From Bacillota bacterium (GTDB lineage: Bacteria > Bacillota > Clostridia > Christensenellales > Aristaeellaceae): a stretch of 64,000 nucleotides of DNA. Shown here one piece after another: positions 1 to 8,541 of this stretch (its first letter is position 1; each line of letters begins with the position of its first letter). The stretch is from positions 7,879-71,878 of the forward strand of contig JAEWVC010000034.1 of assembly GCA_023459275.1 (NCBI GenBank). The letters are read 5' to 3'. The notes beneath the pieces were generated by a model. The model was given only the letters and a program-made list of their open reading frames with translations. It had not been told where the DNA came from and made no database searches. The position numbers and the translations under genes were made by a program.

Positions 1-2
1 TC

Positions 3-776
3 TCGGTCGATGAATCCGGCGCGGTCACGACCACCAAAAAGGAAGTGACGGGCAGCGACGTTGCCGATGATAGCTTGCCGGGTGGCAAGCTCCTACAAAA
101 TACGATTACCGCCCGCGAGTTGAATGTGCAGAGCATCTTCGCGGACGAAGCATTGGTGCGGGCCATTAAAGCCGCCAACCTAGACGTGGACGATCTCTTT
201 GCGCATACCGCCTTCATTGCCAAATTGCATACGGTGGACATCACCGGCAACGAGGCATTGCGCCTGTATGTGGAGGGCGAGGTGTCCGCCGCGAAGGACG
301 AGGCCGTGGATGCCGTGGGCGACGCGGTGGCGCAAATCACGCTGACCGCCGACGCCATCCGCGAGGAAGTCCGGCGCGACTATGCCTCCGCCGATGCGCT
401 GGGGCAACTCCATGAAACGCTGTCCACGCTGGCCGAACAGACCGAAAACAATTTTACTTGGGCGGTCAGTAAGGTAACGGAATTGGAGCAGGATCTGTCG
501 GAGGGACAGGAAGCTACCGACGAGCAGATTGCTCTTATAAAGTCTTATATGACGTTTGGCGAGGATGGCCTGATTATCGGTAAGAGCGGCAATCCGATCA
601 CCATTCGGGTGGTCAATGACCGCGTGGCGTTCTACATGAACACCACTCAAGTCGCCTACCTGTCCAACAACAAGCTCTACGTCACGCAGGCGGAAATCCT
701 CACGCGGCTGCAAATCGGCAAGTTCGCCTATGAGCCGCAGACCAACGGCAATCTATCCGTGATCTACACGGGGTAA
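3..776 (+). CDS. Phage tail structural protein, C-terminal part (5' end outside window)
   Basis: The reading frame is open to the left edge, so only the last 258 or so residues are present. The middle is a long acidic, Ala-rich helical stretch suited to a trimeric coiled coil. The last 80 residues (GEDGLIIGKSGNPITIRV onward, then repeated short strands) resemble the C-terminal part of siphovirus minor structural or tail-tip proteins that hold the host-binding end of the tail. It is followed after 10 bp by another probable virion gene and then a recombinase, the usual late end of a prophage. Tail origin is inferred from this architecture; the exact role (fibre, tip or tail-associated lysin) cannot be set from the fragment. 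Confidence 0.65.
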   Translation, partial: SVDESGAVTTTKKEVTGSDVADDSLPGGKLLQNTITARELNVQSIFADEALVRAIKAANLDVDDLFAHTAFIAKLHTVDITGNEALRLYVEGEVSAAKDEAVDAVGDAVAQITLTADAIREEVRRDYASADALGQLHETLSTLAEQTENNFTWAVSKVTELEQDLSEGQEATDEQIALIKSYMTFGEDGLIIGKSGNPITIRVVNDRVAFYMNTTQVAYLSNNKLYVTQAEILTRLQIGKFAYEPQTNGNLSVIYTG

Positions 777-786
777 GGAGGTCATT

Positions 787-1305
787 TTGGCGACGACCGT
801 TAGCTTCACCGCATCCATGCGGACGCGGAAATCCAACTCCACGAGCAACTACAAAGCATCTGCCGCCAGTCAGGAGTTTTACTCGAACGACTACAATTTC
901 GTCGGAATCGTGCATTTCAGCGGGCTATCCCTGCTGAACAAGATCATCACCGGCATCACGCTGCGCGTGACCTCCGCAGAAGCCGGCTTCGGTGCGGGAA
1001 CGACAAAGACCGTGTACCTGCGCAAATCGAAGTATCAGGCGGCATCGCAGTCCGGCATCACAGGCGGCGGCTACTACGGCGACGCGCTTGGGACGTTCAC
1101 CGGCAGTTTCTACGGAAACACCACGAGCTATGACTTCTCCGGCGCACTCTTTAACAACGTCGCCGCCTACCTGCAAGCGGGCAACAACACATTTTGCCTG
1201 TACAATCCCTCACCTTCCGCCAGCGGGCAGGGCTATTCGTACAACTATCTTCAATGGACGGCGGCCACCCTTTACGTCACTTATGTCTATATGAAATCTG
1301 ACTAG
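787..1305 (+). CDS. Probable phage tail-associated or virion surface protein
   Basis: 172 residues starting at TTG, with AAGGAGG five bases upstream at about 779. The sequence is rich in Ser, Thr, Gly, Asn and Tyr and is predicted all-beta, with no cysteine-rich or enzymatic motif. Such composition is typical of small phage adhesins or decoration proteins encoded just after the tail-tip gene. It lies between the tail gene and the serine recombinase, all on the same strand with short gaps, so it is probably part of the same late transcript. I do not recognise a named family; the virion role is inferred from position and composition. Confidence 0.5.
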   Translation: MATTVSFTASMRTRKSNSTSNYKASAASQEFYSNDYNFVGIVHFSGLSLLNKIITGITLRVTSAEAGFGAGTTKTVYLRKSKYQAASQSGITGGGYYGDALGTFTGSFYGNTTSYDFSGALFNNVAAYLQAGNNTFCLYNPSPSASGQGYSYNYLQWTAATLYVTYVYMKSD

Positions 1306-1319
1306 GAGGAATACCCACA

Positions 1320-2885
1320 GTGAAGCGAGTTGAGTGTCTTTACCGCGTTTCGACCAAAGGGCAGGTCGATCACAATGATATTCCAATGCAGCGCATTGCC
1401 TGCCGGAATTTCGTAGACGCACACCCTGATTGGTGCATTGTCAAGGAGGTCGCGGAAAAGGGTGTGTCAGGCTATAAGGTAAGCTCCAATGACCGTGACG
1501 CCATCATTGAAATCAAGGACGATGCAATGGCGGGGAAATTCGATATTTTACTTGTTTTCATGTTCGACCGCTTGGGCCGCCGCGACGATGAAACGCCGTT
1601 CGTGGTTCAATGGTTCGTGGAGCAGGGCATCGAAGTATGGAGCACCCAAGAAGGCGAGCAGCGCTTCGACAACCATGTGGACAAGCTGCTCAACTACATC
1701 CGCTTCTGGCAGGCGTCCGGCGAGAGCGAAAAGACCTCAATTCGCATCAAAACGAAGCATTCCCAAATGGTGCAAGAAGGCTTGTACCGTGGCGGCTTGA
1801 TTCCTTTCGGTTATCGTCTTGAGCATCTCGGGCGCGTGAACAAAAAGAATCAGCCCGTGCGTGACCTTGTGATTGATGAACGGGAAGCGGCTATCGTGGT
1901 TGCCATTTATCATAAAATCGTGGACGAGGGCTATGGCACGCATCGCATCGCAAATTGGCTCAACGCGCAAGGTATTCTAACCAAGCGCGGAACAACGCTC
2001 TGGCGAGCCACCTCGGTTCGTGCGCTTATCGCTAATCCGATTTACACTGGCCGGATGCGCTTCGGGGATGAGCTGTCCGATGCCTTGGAGCAATTCCGCA
2101 TCATAGATGACTACTACTTCGACAAGTGCTTGGAAATCGTAAAAAGCCGTGCAAATAATGTGGAACGCAGCATTCCGCGAAACACCATCACAAATGGCTT
2201 GCTGACGGGCATTATTTATTGCGCTGAATGCGGTTCGAGGTTGACTTTCAATCATTGCTCAAAGCAGTACCATACGGCCACCGGCGAGGCACGAGAAAAG
2301 ACATGGGAGGTTTACCGGTGTTACCGGAAGATGAACAGCCCAGGCACATGCGCCGGACAATCCACCTACATGGTCGGTCGGATCGAGGAAGACGTACTCA
2401 AAGTAGTGCGTCTTTTCTTTTCCAATATTCTAAGGATGCCTGAAACAGAGATGCTCCGGGCCGCTCTCAGCAAGGAGCGCAGCGTGCAGGAAATCGCCCT
2501 CAAGGATGCCGAAGCCGAAATGAAAAAGGCACAGGCGGAGATGGTTGCGCTCGAAGATGCCATGATGAAAAGCCTCACCGGCGAGGGTGTGGACATCGCC
2601 TTCTTGAATCAGATGATTGGGAAGCGCCGGGCAAAGCTGGATGCGGCTGTGGCCCGCTACGAGGAAATGAAGGCAACGCTTGACGAGGAAGCACGGGAGT
2701 TTGAGCAAAAGCGGCAGGAAATTTTATACACACGCACCTGGGCTGAAACCTTCGCGGATGCCAGCCACGAGACTAAGCGCATGATTCTCGCCAGCCTGAT
2801 TGATAGGGTCGAGGTTGCGAGGGGCTATAAGCTCAACATCGTATTCCGGCTGACTTATCAGCAATTTATGGGTATGACAGCCTGA
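1320..2885 (+). CDS. Large serine recombinase (site-specific integrase)
   Basis: 521 residues, GTG start behind TAGGAGGAAT. The N-terminal resolvase domain (about 1-150) has the nucleophile Ser in YRVST near residue 11 and the arginine-rich FDRLGRR motif. A recombinase domain follows (about 165-280), then a zinc ribbon (CAEC near 305 and a second Cys pair after YRC), then a coiled coil (about 375-460) and the conserved tail LIDRVEV. This is the full large-serine-recombinase layout used by phage and ICE integrases to cut and rejoin attP/attB. Placement straight after tail genes fits a prophage integrase beside its attachment site. A second, truncated copy of the C-terminal tail lies at 6786-6890. 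Confidence 0.92.
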   Translation: MKRVECLYRVSTKGQVDHNDIPMQRIACRNFVDAHPDWCIVKEVAEKGVSGYKVSSNDRDAIIEIKDDAMAGKFDILLVFMFDRLGRRDDETPFVVQWFVEQGIEVWSTQEGEQRFDNHVDKLLNYIRFWQASGESEKTSIRIKTKHSQMVQEGLYRGGLIPFGYRLEHLGRVNKKNQPVRDLVIDEREAAIVVAIYHKIVDEGYGTHRIANWLNAQGILTKRGTTLWRATSVRALIANPIYTGRMRFGDELSDALEQFRIIDDYYFDKCLEIVKSRANNVERSIPRNTITNGLLTGIIYCAECGSRLTFNHCSKQYHTATGEAREKTWEVYRCYRKMNSPGTCAGQSTYMVGRIEEDVLKVVRLFFSNILRMPETEMLRAALSKERSVQEIALKDAEAEMKKAQAEMVALEDAMMKSLTGEGVDIAFLNQMIGKRRAKLDAAVARYEEMKATLDEEAREFEQKRQEILYTRTWAETFADASHETKRMILASLIDRVEVARGYKLNIVFRLTYQQFMGMTA

Positions 2886-2979
2886 ATAATAGGGGTTTTT
2901 CTATCAGTGCCCTTGAAAAGTAACTATTGCGGAGTGGCCGGTTTCTTGCCATTTCGTAATAGCATTATGTTTGCAACGG

Positions 2980-4569
2980 CTAAACTTTTTGAACATTCGA
3001 ATCTCCGAACATTTCTTTCGCTTTTGCGATAATTGCCGGAGTCGGCGATGGATAGAAAACGACAAGGTTATCCATTGCCCGTGAGCAACAGACATAAAAA
3101 ATCCGTTCCGTTCGGCTCACAATCCTTTCTTTTCCAGATGTGCCTTCAAAGTAGTATTTGAAGTTATAGTTATTCCACCGCCCATTGTCCATTACCACAA
3201 GTACGTTATCAAATTCAGCACCCTTAATCCCATGTTGTGTCGAATAAGGCGAAAAGCTGTTATAGTACGCGTAGTAAGCCAAAACCTGAGAAATAGGTAA
3301 ATCCTTTATTTTGTCATAGCGCTCTTGATTATTTGTGATGTATTCTGTTAATCGGTCGTCCACGACAAGGATATGCTGATTGTTAAATTCAATGATTATT
3401 GTGTCAATCGTTTTTGTCAAGTCAGCCAAAATACTACTCAAAAAAGTTCCGATTCCACGCTTGTCTGCGTTTGTACGAATTTTCTTGGCTATGCTTGAAA
3501 TCACCTGACTGTAATTCCTTTGTTGGTAGGCAGAAATGATCGCTCCCAATTTCAAAAGATGGTTAGCGATATGGTCGGGTTCATCGCCGAGTAGCATATC
3601 ATTATTGCTGTAAGCGGACAAAATGCCATCCCAACCGTTCCGTTGAGCAATTAGCCGATGAGTCAGGAATAGCAGTTTGGTTTTGATTGGGTCGGTAAAA
3701 TCCCATCCCTCTGCATATGTCGTATTTTTAAACGCAGTTAAATCAAAATCGCTTTCTGAATATAGGAATGTAGCCTTACCAATTTTATTGGCGATATTAC
3801 CATCTTCGTTTTTCTTTGCAGGTTCCTGCGTTAAGTCGCTCCTGATTATATTCAAAACTGTGATTACATTCTGAGCGCAGCGGTAGTTATCAGTTTTCAC
3901 AATTTCAGTTACGTCCCCACTATCGACATATGACTGGATATTTACAATACCGGCATCGTATATTGATTGCATTTTATCTCCAAAAAATCCAAGACAAAGC
4001 CGCCCAGTAGACTTTGCTTTGATGTGTTCCAAAAAAACATTAGCTACCTCCCTCTGTGTGTCTTGATACTCATCAATAAAAATAAATTCATATTTGTCAC
4101 ATAGTATTTTGGCCAGAAGTGGATAATTTTCAAACATATACTCGGCAACTCTTAGCAAATCATCGTGAGAAATTGTTCCGTCTTCTATTCGCCGATAGTT
4201 CTTATATTCGACATGAGTGAATATCAATTGATCAGCAGGCGTTTCACCTGAATACGACATCTTACCGTTAGTCACGAGTTCGTGGACGGCCTTAATCAAA
4301 TTCTTCTGAAATCCTTTGATATTATCCCAAAGGAAATCGTGAATCGTGGAGACCCACAGCTTCGAGTACGGCGAACGCGCTTTAATCTCGTTTGCTGCAA
4401 CATTGGTATAGGTAATACAAGCCACACGAGCATTGGCGTTATTCTTGTAAACGCTGTGTAGCGTCTGAATAAGCGTATATGTCTTACCGCTTCCAGCACC
4501 GCCGGAAAGAAGAAAGTTTTTCTTTTGGGATAGGCAGTTTGAAATTTCCACCATTACATCGACAGCCAT
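2980..4569 (-). CDS. gajB: Gabija protein GajB, UvrD/Rep-like helicase
   Basis: 529 residues. Superfamily 1A helicase motifs appear in order: Walker A GGAGSGKT (about 23-30), Ia ITYTNVAANE, motif II IDEYQDTQ, motif III GDKMQSIYD, motif IV NYRCAQ, motif V HGIKGAEFDNV and motif VI CCSRAMDN. The length is close to known GajB proteins (about 500 residues) and well short of housekeeping UvrD/PcrA (about 720). It starts inside the last codons of the OLD-type nuclease gene (16-bp overlap), so the two are translationally coupled in the order gajA-gajB. In Gabija, GajB joins the GajA tetramer and the complex cleaves phage DNA when nucleotide pools fall. AT-rich codon use sets it apart from the GC-rich backbone. 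Confidence 0.85.
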   Translation of the reverse strand: MAVDVMVEISNCLSQKKNFLLSGGAGSGKTYTLIQTLHSVYKNNANARVACITYTNVAANEIKARSPYSKLWVSTIHDFLWDNIKGFQKNLIKAVHELVTNGKMSYSGETPADQLIFTHVEYKNYRRIEDGTISHDDLLRVAEYMFENYPLLAKILCDKYEFIFIDEYQDTQREVANVFLEHIKAKSTGRLCLGFFGDKMQSIYDAGIVNIQSYVDSGDVTEIVKTDNYRCAQNVITVLNIIRSDLTQEPAKKNEDGNIANKIGKATFLYSESDFDLTAFKNTTYAEGWDFTDPIKTKLLFLTHRLIAQRNGWDGILSAYSNNDMLLGDEPDHIANHLLKLGAIISAYQQRNYSQVISSIAKKIRTNADKRGIGTFLSSILADLTKTIDTIIIEFNNQHILVVDDRLTEYITNNQERYDKIKDLPISQVLAYYAYYNSFSPYSTQHGIKGAEFDNVLVVMDNGRWNNYNFKYYFEGTSGKERIVSRTERIFYVCCSRAMDNLVVFYPSPTPAIIAKAKEMFGDSNVQKV

Positions 4570-6629
4570 TCCAAGCCCTCCTCAATATACTTCGGCGTCA
4601 TCCATTGCTCATTGCCCGTCCCGCCATTCATAAGAATATCAAGAGCAAATGTCGTCTTGCTTTTAATACACCTATCAGCAAGGCAATAATAATCAGTTGC
4701 ACTCTCTATCAATTCATCGGCATTTTGTAAGCCCCGGAAAGCCGCTTTATTGTCTACCACAAACTTCATATTTCGGCATAAAAATGCATCTTCAAAACTT
4801 GATGGTTGATATCCGTTGTCCTTCCTTTGGATGCATAGCCGCAAGTGGCCGCTTTTGCTTGATACCCATGCTTTCGTCTCGGCATCGTATTCAAAAGTAC
4901 GCTCATCGGGCGTCTTTGCGGTAATATCACTAATCGAATCTATACCGAGAAAATGCTTAATTGTCGCATTAGTGGTAGTTGTAGCTTCAGTAAAGCAGCA
5001 ACTGGCAAGTCGGTTGTTTGCATTTTTCTTTGCACAATCAAGGTCTGTGAAGATCACGGTTTTCACACCTATGAAACCTAAAAAGGTAGAAAAGACCTTC
5101 GCATATGCTCCGACTTCTATAACTGAGATGTTTTGTGAAAGCAAAGGCACATAGTTTATATCAGATTCTTTGCTTTCATCGTATTTCCTCATCATAGCCG
5201 AAATAAGCATTCTCTCCGTATCACCTTCAATTAGGATGGCTTTATCAGCGAAGAACATTTCAGCCCTGTGAAGTGTTACATACTGTTTGACAAACCGAAA
5301 TGCAGCCTCTTCCTCATCTTTTTGCTTCCTCTGGTTTTCCTTACCATTATCGTCGGTGGCGGTTATTGTAGTAGTAACCATCGCTGATTCGAGTCGTTTC
5401 AGACTTCTTGATTTTACACTATTCGGCTCGCCAACAACGCGGTAGAAATACTTTATATCTTGAAAATAGCACTGAGAAACGATGTGAGTGGAGTGAGTGC
5501 TAATTACGGTTTGAAGGTTAAACCCCGGTGTTTCCTCAATTTGCTTTTTAAGTACGCTCTTGATGTTCATGATGAAAACATACTGCATTTGCGGGTGCGT
5601 GTGGGCTTCCGGTTCTTCTATGAACAGAAAATTAATGGGAGTTGGTCTCTCGTCAGGATTGTTCTTTTTTGCAAGTCTATCGAGTTTAATTCTGATGTCA
5701 AACATTATGGCAAAAAGATTCAGGTAACCAAGCCCATTATAGTCTTCCGGAAGGAAAGTATCATCATGAAGGTATTTTACAGTGGTGTTATTCTGCAGAT
5801 CGAATCTGTCAACCAGTGAAGAAATAACTGCTATTTCGGCTTCGGAAGGGCTATATGACATCTCTTTTATTTCGCCAACTACATCTTTAAAAATAGTTTT
5901 ATACTCGTCAGTAAGTTTTTTATCCGTATCAAGCAATTGCTGCTCAAGACCTGGGTATACAGCTTTTGAACCAATGCGTTTATAGTATTTATTCGCCAAT
6001 GCAGACAGAGATTTGCTCTTCCCTTGTTCATTGTCGACATCACGCCTCGCACTAATCGTCTCGATAGAAATCACCTGTGCGATAGTTTCAAGCGATATAT
6101 CTTTGTAGTTCTCTTCATTGCCATATTCCATGGCGCGGGAGCGAACGCTAAAATAGCGACTTATAGAATGCGATAAAAAATCATGAAAGTTTCGACCAGT
6201 AACGGTTTTCTTGTATTCTATGAAGTCAGCAACTATTTTTTGATACTTTTCAAAAGTCAGCACATACTCCATAAACAAGACAAAATATTTTTTGTCGACA
6301 TCCAAGTCCAGCAAAAACTCCGATGCTCTGCTGATATCATCATTATCAGTATAGGATATGTAAAGTTTCAGCGAAAGCGAGGCTTCCGCATACTCCTCTA
6401 CAGGCTTTTCGGTATCCTCCAAAGCACATATCGCCTGTTGTTCCGAAATGCTGAAGTCATCGAATGAAAAATCCGGCTTGCTCGAAGCAAGGAATTTTTC
6501 GAGGATGGCGAGGGAAGATGTCTTGCCAGCATTATTTTTACCGATAACGACAGATAGAGTATCCTCAAAATCAACCTCGATGTCTTTTAGGATTCTAAAA
6601 TTCTTGATGTGCACTTTTTCGATTTTCAT
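4554..6629 (-). CDS. gajA: Gabija protein GajA, OLD-family ATPase/TOPRIM nuclease
   Basis: 691 residues. The N-terminal ABC-type ATPase has Walker A GKNNAGKT (about 30-37), a signature-like NGLGYLNL (about 305-312), Walker B FLFIEEPEAHTHP (about 350) and an H-loop STHS (about 388). The C-terminal TOPRIM domain has the Glu of ILIEGDTE (about 480) and the DxD of FTDLDCAK (about 548). This is the class 2 OLD layout of GajA, a sequence-specific DNA nicking enzyme held inactive by ATP. It is about 100 residues longer than the well-studied protein, with extra sequence in the ATPase arm region and at the C-terminus. The overlap with the UvrD-like gene makes Gabija more likely than a lone OLD nuclease. 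Confidence 0.85.
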   Translation of the reverse strand: MKIEKVHIKNFRILKDIEVDFEDTLSVVIGKNNAGKTSSLAILEKFLASSKPDFSFDDFSISEQQAICALEDTEKPVEEYAEASLSLKLYISYTDNDDISRASEFLLDLDVDKKYFVLFMEYVLTFEKYQKIVADFIEYKKTVTGRNFHDFLSHSISRYFSVRSRAMEYGNEENYKDISLETIAQVISIETISARRDVDNEQGKSKSLSALANKYYKRIGSKAVYPGLEQQLLDTDKKLTDEYKTIFKDVVGEIKEMSYSPSEAEIAVISSLVDRFDLQNNTTVKYLHDDTFLPEDYNGLGYLNLFAIMFDIRIKLDRLAKKNNPDERPTPINFLFIEEPEAHTHPQMQYVFIMNIKSVLKKQIEETPGFNLQTVISTHSTHIVSQCYFQDIKYFYRVVGEPNSVKSRSLKRLESAMVTTTITATDDNGKENQRKQKDEEEAAFRFVKQYVTLHRAEMFFADKAILIEGDTERMLISAMMRKYDESKESDINYVPLLSQNISVIEVGAYAKVFSTFLGFIGVKTVIFTDLDCAKKNANNRLASCCFTEATTTTNATIKHFLGIDSISDITAKTPDERTFEYDAETKAWVSSKSGHLRLCIQRKDNGYQPSSFEDAFLCRNMKFVVDNKAAFRGLQNADELIESATDYYCLADRCIKSKTTFALDILMNGGTGNEQWMTPKYIEEGLEWLSM

Positions 6630-6785
6630 AGGTATGCTCCTTACTGGCCTTTGTTATGGCAAAATCTTAGCTAACATTCACCCACGCAATCGCTCTCATC
6701 GAGGCAGAACACATTCTTTGCCCTGTGTTCCGATTGGTTCTTGCCCCACCAAGGTCGCAAATCCGAAGAGGATGTACCGCTCATT

Positions 6786-6890
6786 ATAAACGAGTTCAGC
6801 CTAATTGATCGAGTCGAGGTAAATAGGGGCTATAAGCTCAACATCGTTTTCAATCTGCCATATCAGCAGCTTATAGGCATGGCATCATAA
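6786..6890 (+). pseudogene. C-terminal remnant of a second large serine recombinase
   Basis: The codons from about 6798 to 6890 read LIDRVEVNRGYKLNIVF and end in TAA. They align with the last 30 residues of the intact recombinase at 1320-2885 (LIDRVEVARGYKLNIVF), with differences spread through the rest, so this is a paralogous copy rather than a recent duplication. No upstream recombinase domain remains; the sequence before about 6786 does not align. The remnant faces the intact gene's direction and the Gabija genes sit exactly between the two C-termini. It is followed by its own terminator-like hairpin. Confidence 0.75.
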
Positions 6891-6913
6891 AGGAAGTCGC
6901 TATCACAATGAAT

Positions 6914-6957
6914 GGGGTTCTCCGCAGGCATTATGCCTCAGAAAGCCCCGGTTTTTT
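6914..6957 (+). terminator. Rho-independent terminator behind the recombinase remnant
   Basis: GGGG at 6914-6917 pairs with CCCC at 6946-6949, with a nested AGGCA/TGCCT stem (6926-6938), followed by six T at 6952-6957. It probably once ended the second recombinase gene. Confidence 0.6.
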
Positions 6958-6961
6958 CATC

Positions 6962-7318
6962 TCATCGATAGAAAAACTGCTTCCCAGAAAGTTCTGACCA
7001 GCTCAAGGATTTTATCGCCTTCAGACTTCTGATTTGGCGAATGCTCTTGACTGGTTTCACGTGCTTTACACTCTTGATGGGCTTGATTACCTTGACGGGT
7101 TTTATCGGACCTGACCCACCCGTGTTCTCAGTAAAAAACACGCATTGGCCGTGCAAATCTCGCATCCACCCGTCTTCAAACCACCCTAAGTGCTTACCGT
7201 TGAATCCGTACACGGTATTTTCATTGAAATAGGCCACGGGCTCGCCGGTAAACAAATATATGGTTTCGCCGTCCTCAGTATAGGCTACGGGTCTGCCATG
7301 GTTATCATAAAAGGTCAA
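6962..7318 (-). CDS. Beta-flower-like repeat protein with basic triplet-repeat tail
   Basis: 118 residues, TTG start with AAGGAGGG six bases upstream. Residues 1-65 contain three or four short repeats of the form YDxxGxPVAYxxDxxxIY, each two beta strands, as in the small four-fold beta-flower domains found beside restriction and defence genes. Residues 74-108 then contain eleven consecutive triplets x-[ILV]-[KR] (PIK PVK VIK PIK SVK HVK and so on), giving a strongly basic tail that could bind nucleic acid or membrane. It has a consensus promoter of its own and lies next to the Gabija operon on the same strand, so it may be defence related. The family call is from memory of the repeat pattern; the function is unknown. 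Confidence 0.6.
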   Translation of the reverse strand: MTFYDNHGRPVAYTEDGETIYLFTGEPVAYFNENTVYGFNGKHLGWFEDGWMRDLHGQCVFFTENTGGSGPIKPVKVIKPIKSVKHVKPVKSIRQIRSLKAIKSLSWSELSGKQFFYR

Positions 7319-7463
7319 ACTATTCCCTCCTTGTAGTTATTCCAGCACTTACGCCATCTCTTGGGTGCGAAGAGCGAGCCTCCCCTAAATGTACAGCCGA
7401 AAGCAAATGCTATGGCATGCGAAATCAGCAAACGCCTATTCTTTTGCCGGAACTGTTATATAT

Positions 7464-7493
7464 ATTATATCATTCAGTTACATATACTGTCAA
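7464..7493 (-). promoter_or_regulatory. Consensus sigma-A promoter for the beta-flower-like gene
   Basis: On the minus strand, TTGACA (7488-7493) and TATAAT (7464-7469) are separated by 18 bp. Both hexamers are perfect. The leader to the TTG start is about 140 bp. The rest of 7319-7593 shows no other gene. Confidence 0.75.
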
Positions 7494-7593
7494 TAATAGC
7501 CTCTATTTGGTCTGCGAGTCCAAAAATCAACGTTAAAATTTTTCATAGGGCATATTGGATAGGATGCATCTGGTTATGTACTACGACCACATG

Positions 7594-7653
7594 GGTAGAG
7601 CACGTCGTTCACATCGACGGGGTCACTGGTTCGAGTCCAGTACAGACCACCAA
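7594..7653 (+). repeat. tRNA-Val 3' fragment, attachment-site direct repeat copy 1
   Basis: The sequence folds as the 3' part of a tRNA: end of the D arm (GGTAGAGCAC), a five-pair anticodon stem CGTCG/CGACG around a loop with anticodon CAC (Val), a T arm with TTCGAGT, the acceptor 3' strand ACAGACC, discriminator A and encoded CCA at 7650-7652. The 5' acceptor strand and the first half of the D arm are absent, so it is not a functional tRNA. The same 60 bp recur at 18676 with a single difference (position 7604). Such partial tRNA copies are the usual mark of integration into the 3' end of a tRNA gene. Confidence 0.85.
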
Positions 7654-7678
7654 CCCGCCTAAAATGGCGGGTATTTTT
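7653..7678 (+). terminator. Terminator directly behind the tRNA fragment
   Basis: The stem ACCCGCC/GGCGGGT (7653-7659 and 7666-7672) is followed by ATTTTT. It starts at the base after CCA, the layout of a native tRNA terminator. Confidence 0.75.
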
Positions 7679-7720
7679 ATGTATATTCTAACTAAATTTG
7701 AGCAAAAAGGTGGTATCACC

Positions 7721-7915
7721 ATGGCAAGATTCATTCCCTATGAAAAACTCCCCAAGAAAAAACAACATGAGTTGGATCGGCAAAAACGCGGCTCATGGAA
7801 CGGGGTCAATTTAGTTACTCGTAAATCGGAAGACTCAAAAGTTTATAGCCGAAAGAAAGCGCAAAGCTGGAAGAATGATAACAGTGATGCGCTCTTTTTT
7901 TGCATAAGCATATGA
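7721..7915 (+). CDS. Small basic conserved hypothetical protein
   Basis: 64 residues from the ATG at 7721, with AAAAAGG ten bases upstream. It begins MARFIPYEKLPKKKQ and contains WNGVNLVTRKSEDSKVYSRK, a pattern I recall from small proteins of clostridial mobile elements, where Pro, Trp and the V-T-R-K string are conserved. It is strongly basic and without membrane segments, so a nucleic-acid-binding role is possible but unproven. It lies just inside the left attachment repeat and ends before a hairpin shared with the convergent gene. Confidence 0.55.
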   Translation: MARFIPYEKLPKKKQHELDRQKRGSWNGVNLVTRKSEDSKVYSRKKAQSWKNDNSDALFFCISI

Positions 7916-7921
7916 ACGTGA

Positions 7922-7950
7922 AAAATCCGGCGCATAGACCGGATTCTTCT
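7922..7950. terminator. Bidirectional terminator
   Basis: AATCCGG (7924-7930) pairs with CCGGATT (7939-7945), with T-rich sequence on both sides. It separates the convergent genes ending at 7915 and 7963. Confidence 0.7.
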
Positions 7951-7962
7951 GGTATATTTTTT

Positions 7963-8541
7963 TTACTTGCTTTCATCTTCCGTGGCTGTCGCGCCCTTCT
8001 TCCTTTTGCGCGCGAGCTTCTTGGCCAGTGCGTTATCATCGGGCTTCACCTCAGCCTCCCCCATGGCCTCTTGCTCTACAGTGATAAAAACCAGCTGCCC
8101 TTCACTTTCTCCCTTGATAATCTCGGCCTTGATTTCCTCGCTGTCCGTCATTGCCGCCACGATGTCGGCCACCGGCTCACCAGCGGCCTGTACATCCTCC
8201 AGCGTCTGAGCGAATGCCCCCACCACTGTTACGGGAAGGGCCTCGGTAGGCTGCTCGTCCTGCATCTGTGATTCCGCCTTCACCGCCTCTTGGGCCAAGG
8301 GTTTCCGCATCCTCCGCTCCCTTGTCTGCGGGAATTCCTCAGGTAGCACGCCCGGCTCGAACATAATCTTGAAGGTGATAGCGCCGCTCAATGGTACGTC
8401 GAATTTGAAATCCTGATACTCCAGCTTCTTGAGTTCGTCTGGGATTTCGATGTTCTTGTACCGCTTGATCTCCTTGCCCTCCACCAGCAGGCAGACAGGA
8501 ACCGCGTCTCTTAATTTCGCCGTAAGCTTTCCGCATTCCAT
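7963..8541 (-). CDS. Conserved hypothetical protein of integrative elements
   Basis: 192 residues. Residues 1-80 form a compact alpha/beta unit (LTAKLRDAVPVCLLVEG, then IPDELKKLEYQDFKF). The remainder is acidic, Ala/Glu-rich and probably disordered, ending in a basic KKLARKRKKG tail. No signal peptide, membrane segment or catalytic motif is visible. The N-terminal half is of a type I associate with cargo or accessory regions of clostridial conjugative elements; I cannot name a family. It stands alone on its strand, with GGAGGAATGAATC before the start. Confidence 0.5.
   Translation of the reverse strand: MECGKLTAKLRDAVPVCLLVEGKEIKRYKNIEIPDELKKLEYQDFKFDVPLSGAITFKIMFEPGVLPEEFPQTRERRMRKPLAQEAVKAESQMQDEQPTEALPVTVVGAFAQTLEDVQAAGEPVADIVAAMTDSEEIKAEIIKGESEGQLVFITVEQEAMGEAEVKPDDNALAKKLARKRKKGATATEDESK

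Noticed and set aside
1..2885. Diversity-generating retroelement next to the tail gene
   Set aside because: No reverse transcriptase and no template/variable repeat pair was seen.
7581..7652. Functional tRNA-Val
   Set aside because: The 5' acceptor strand and half of the D arm are missing; bases before 7594 do not pair with ACAGACC.
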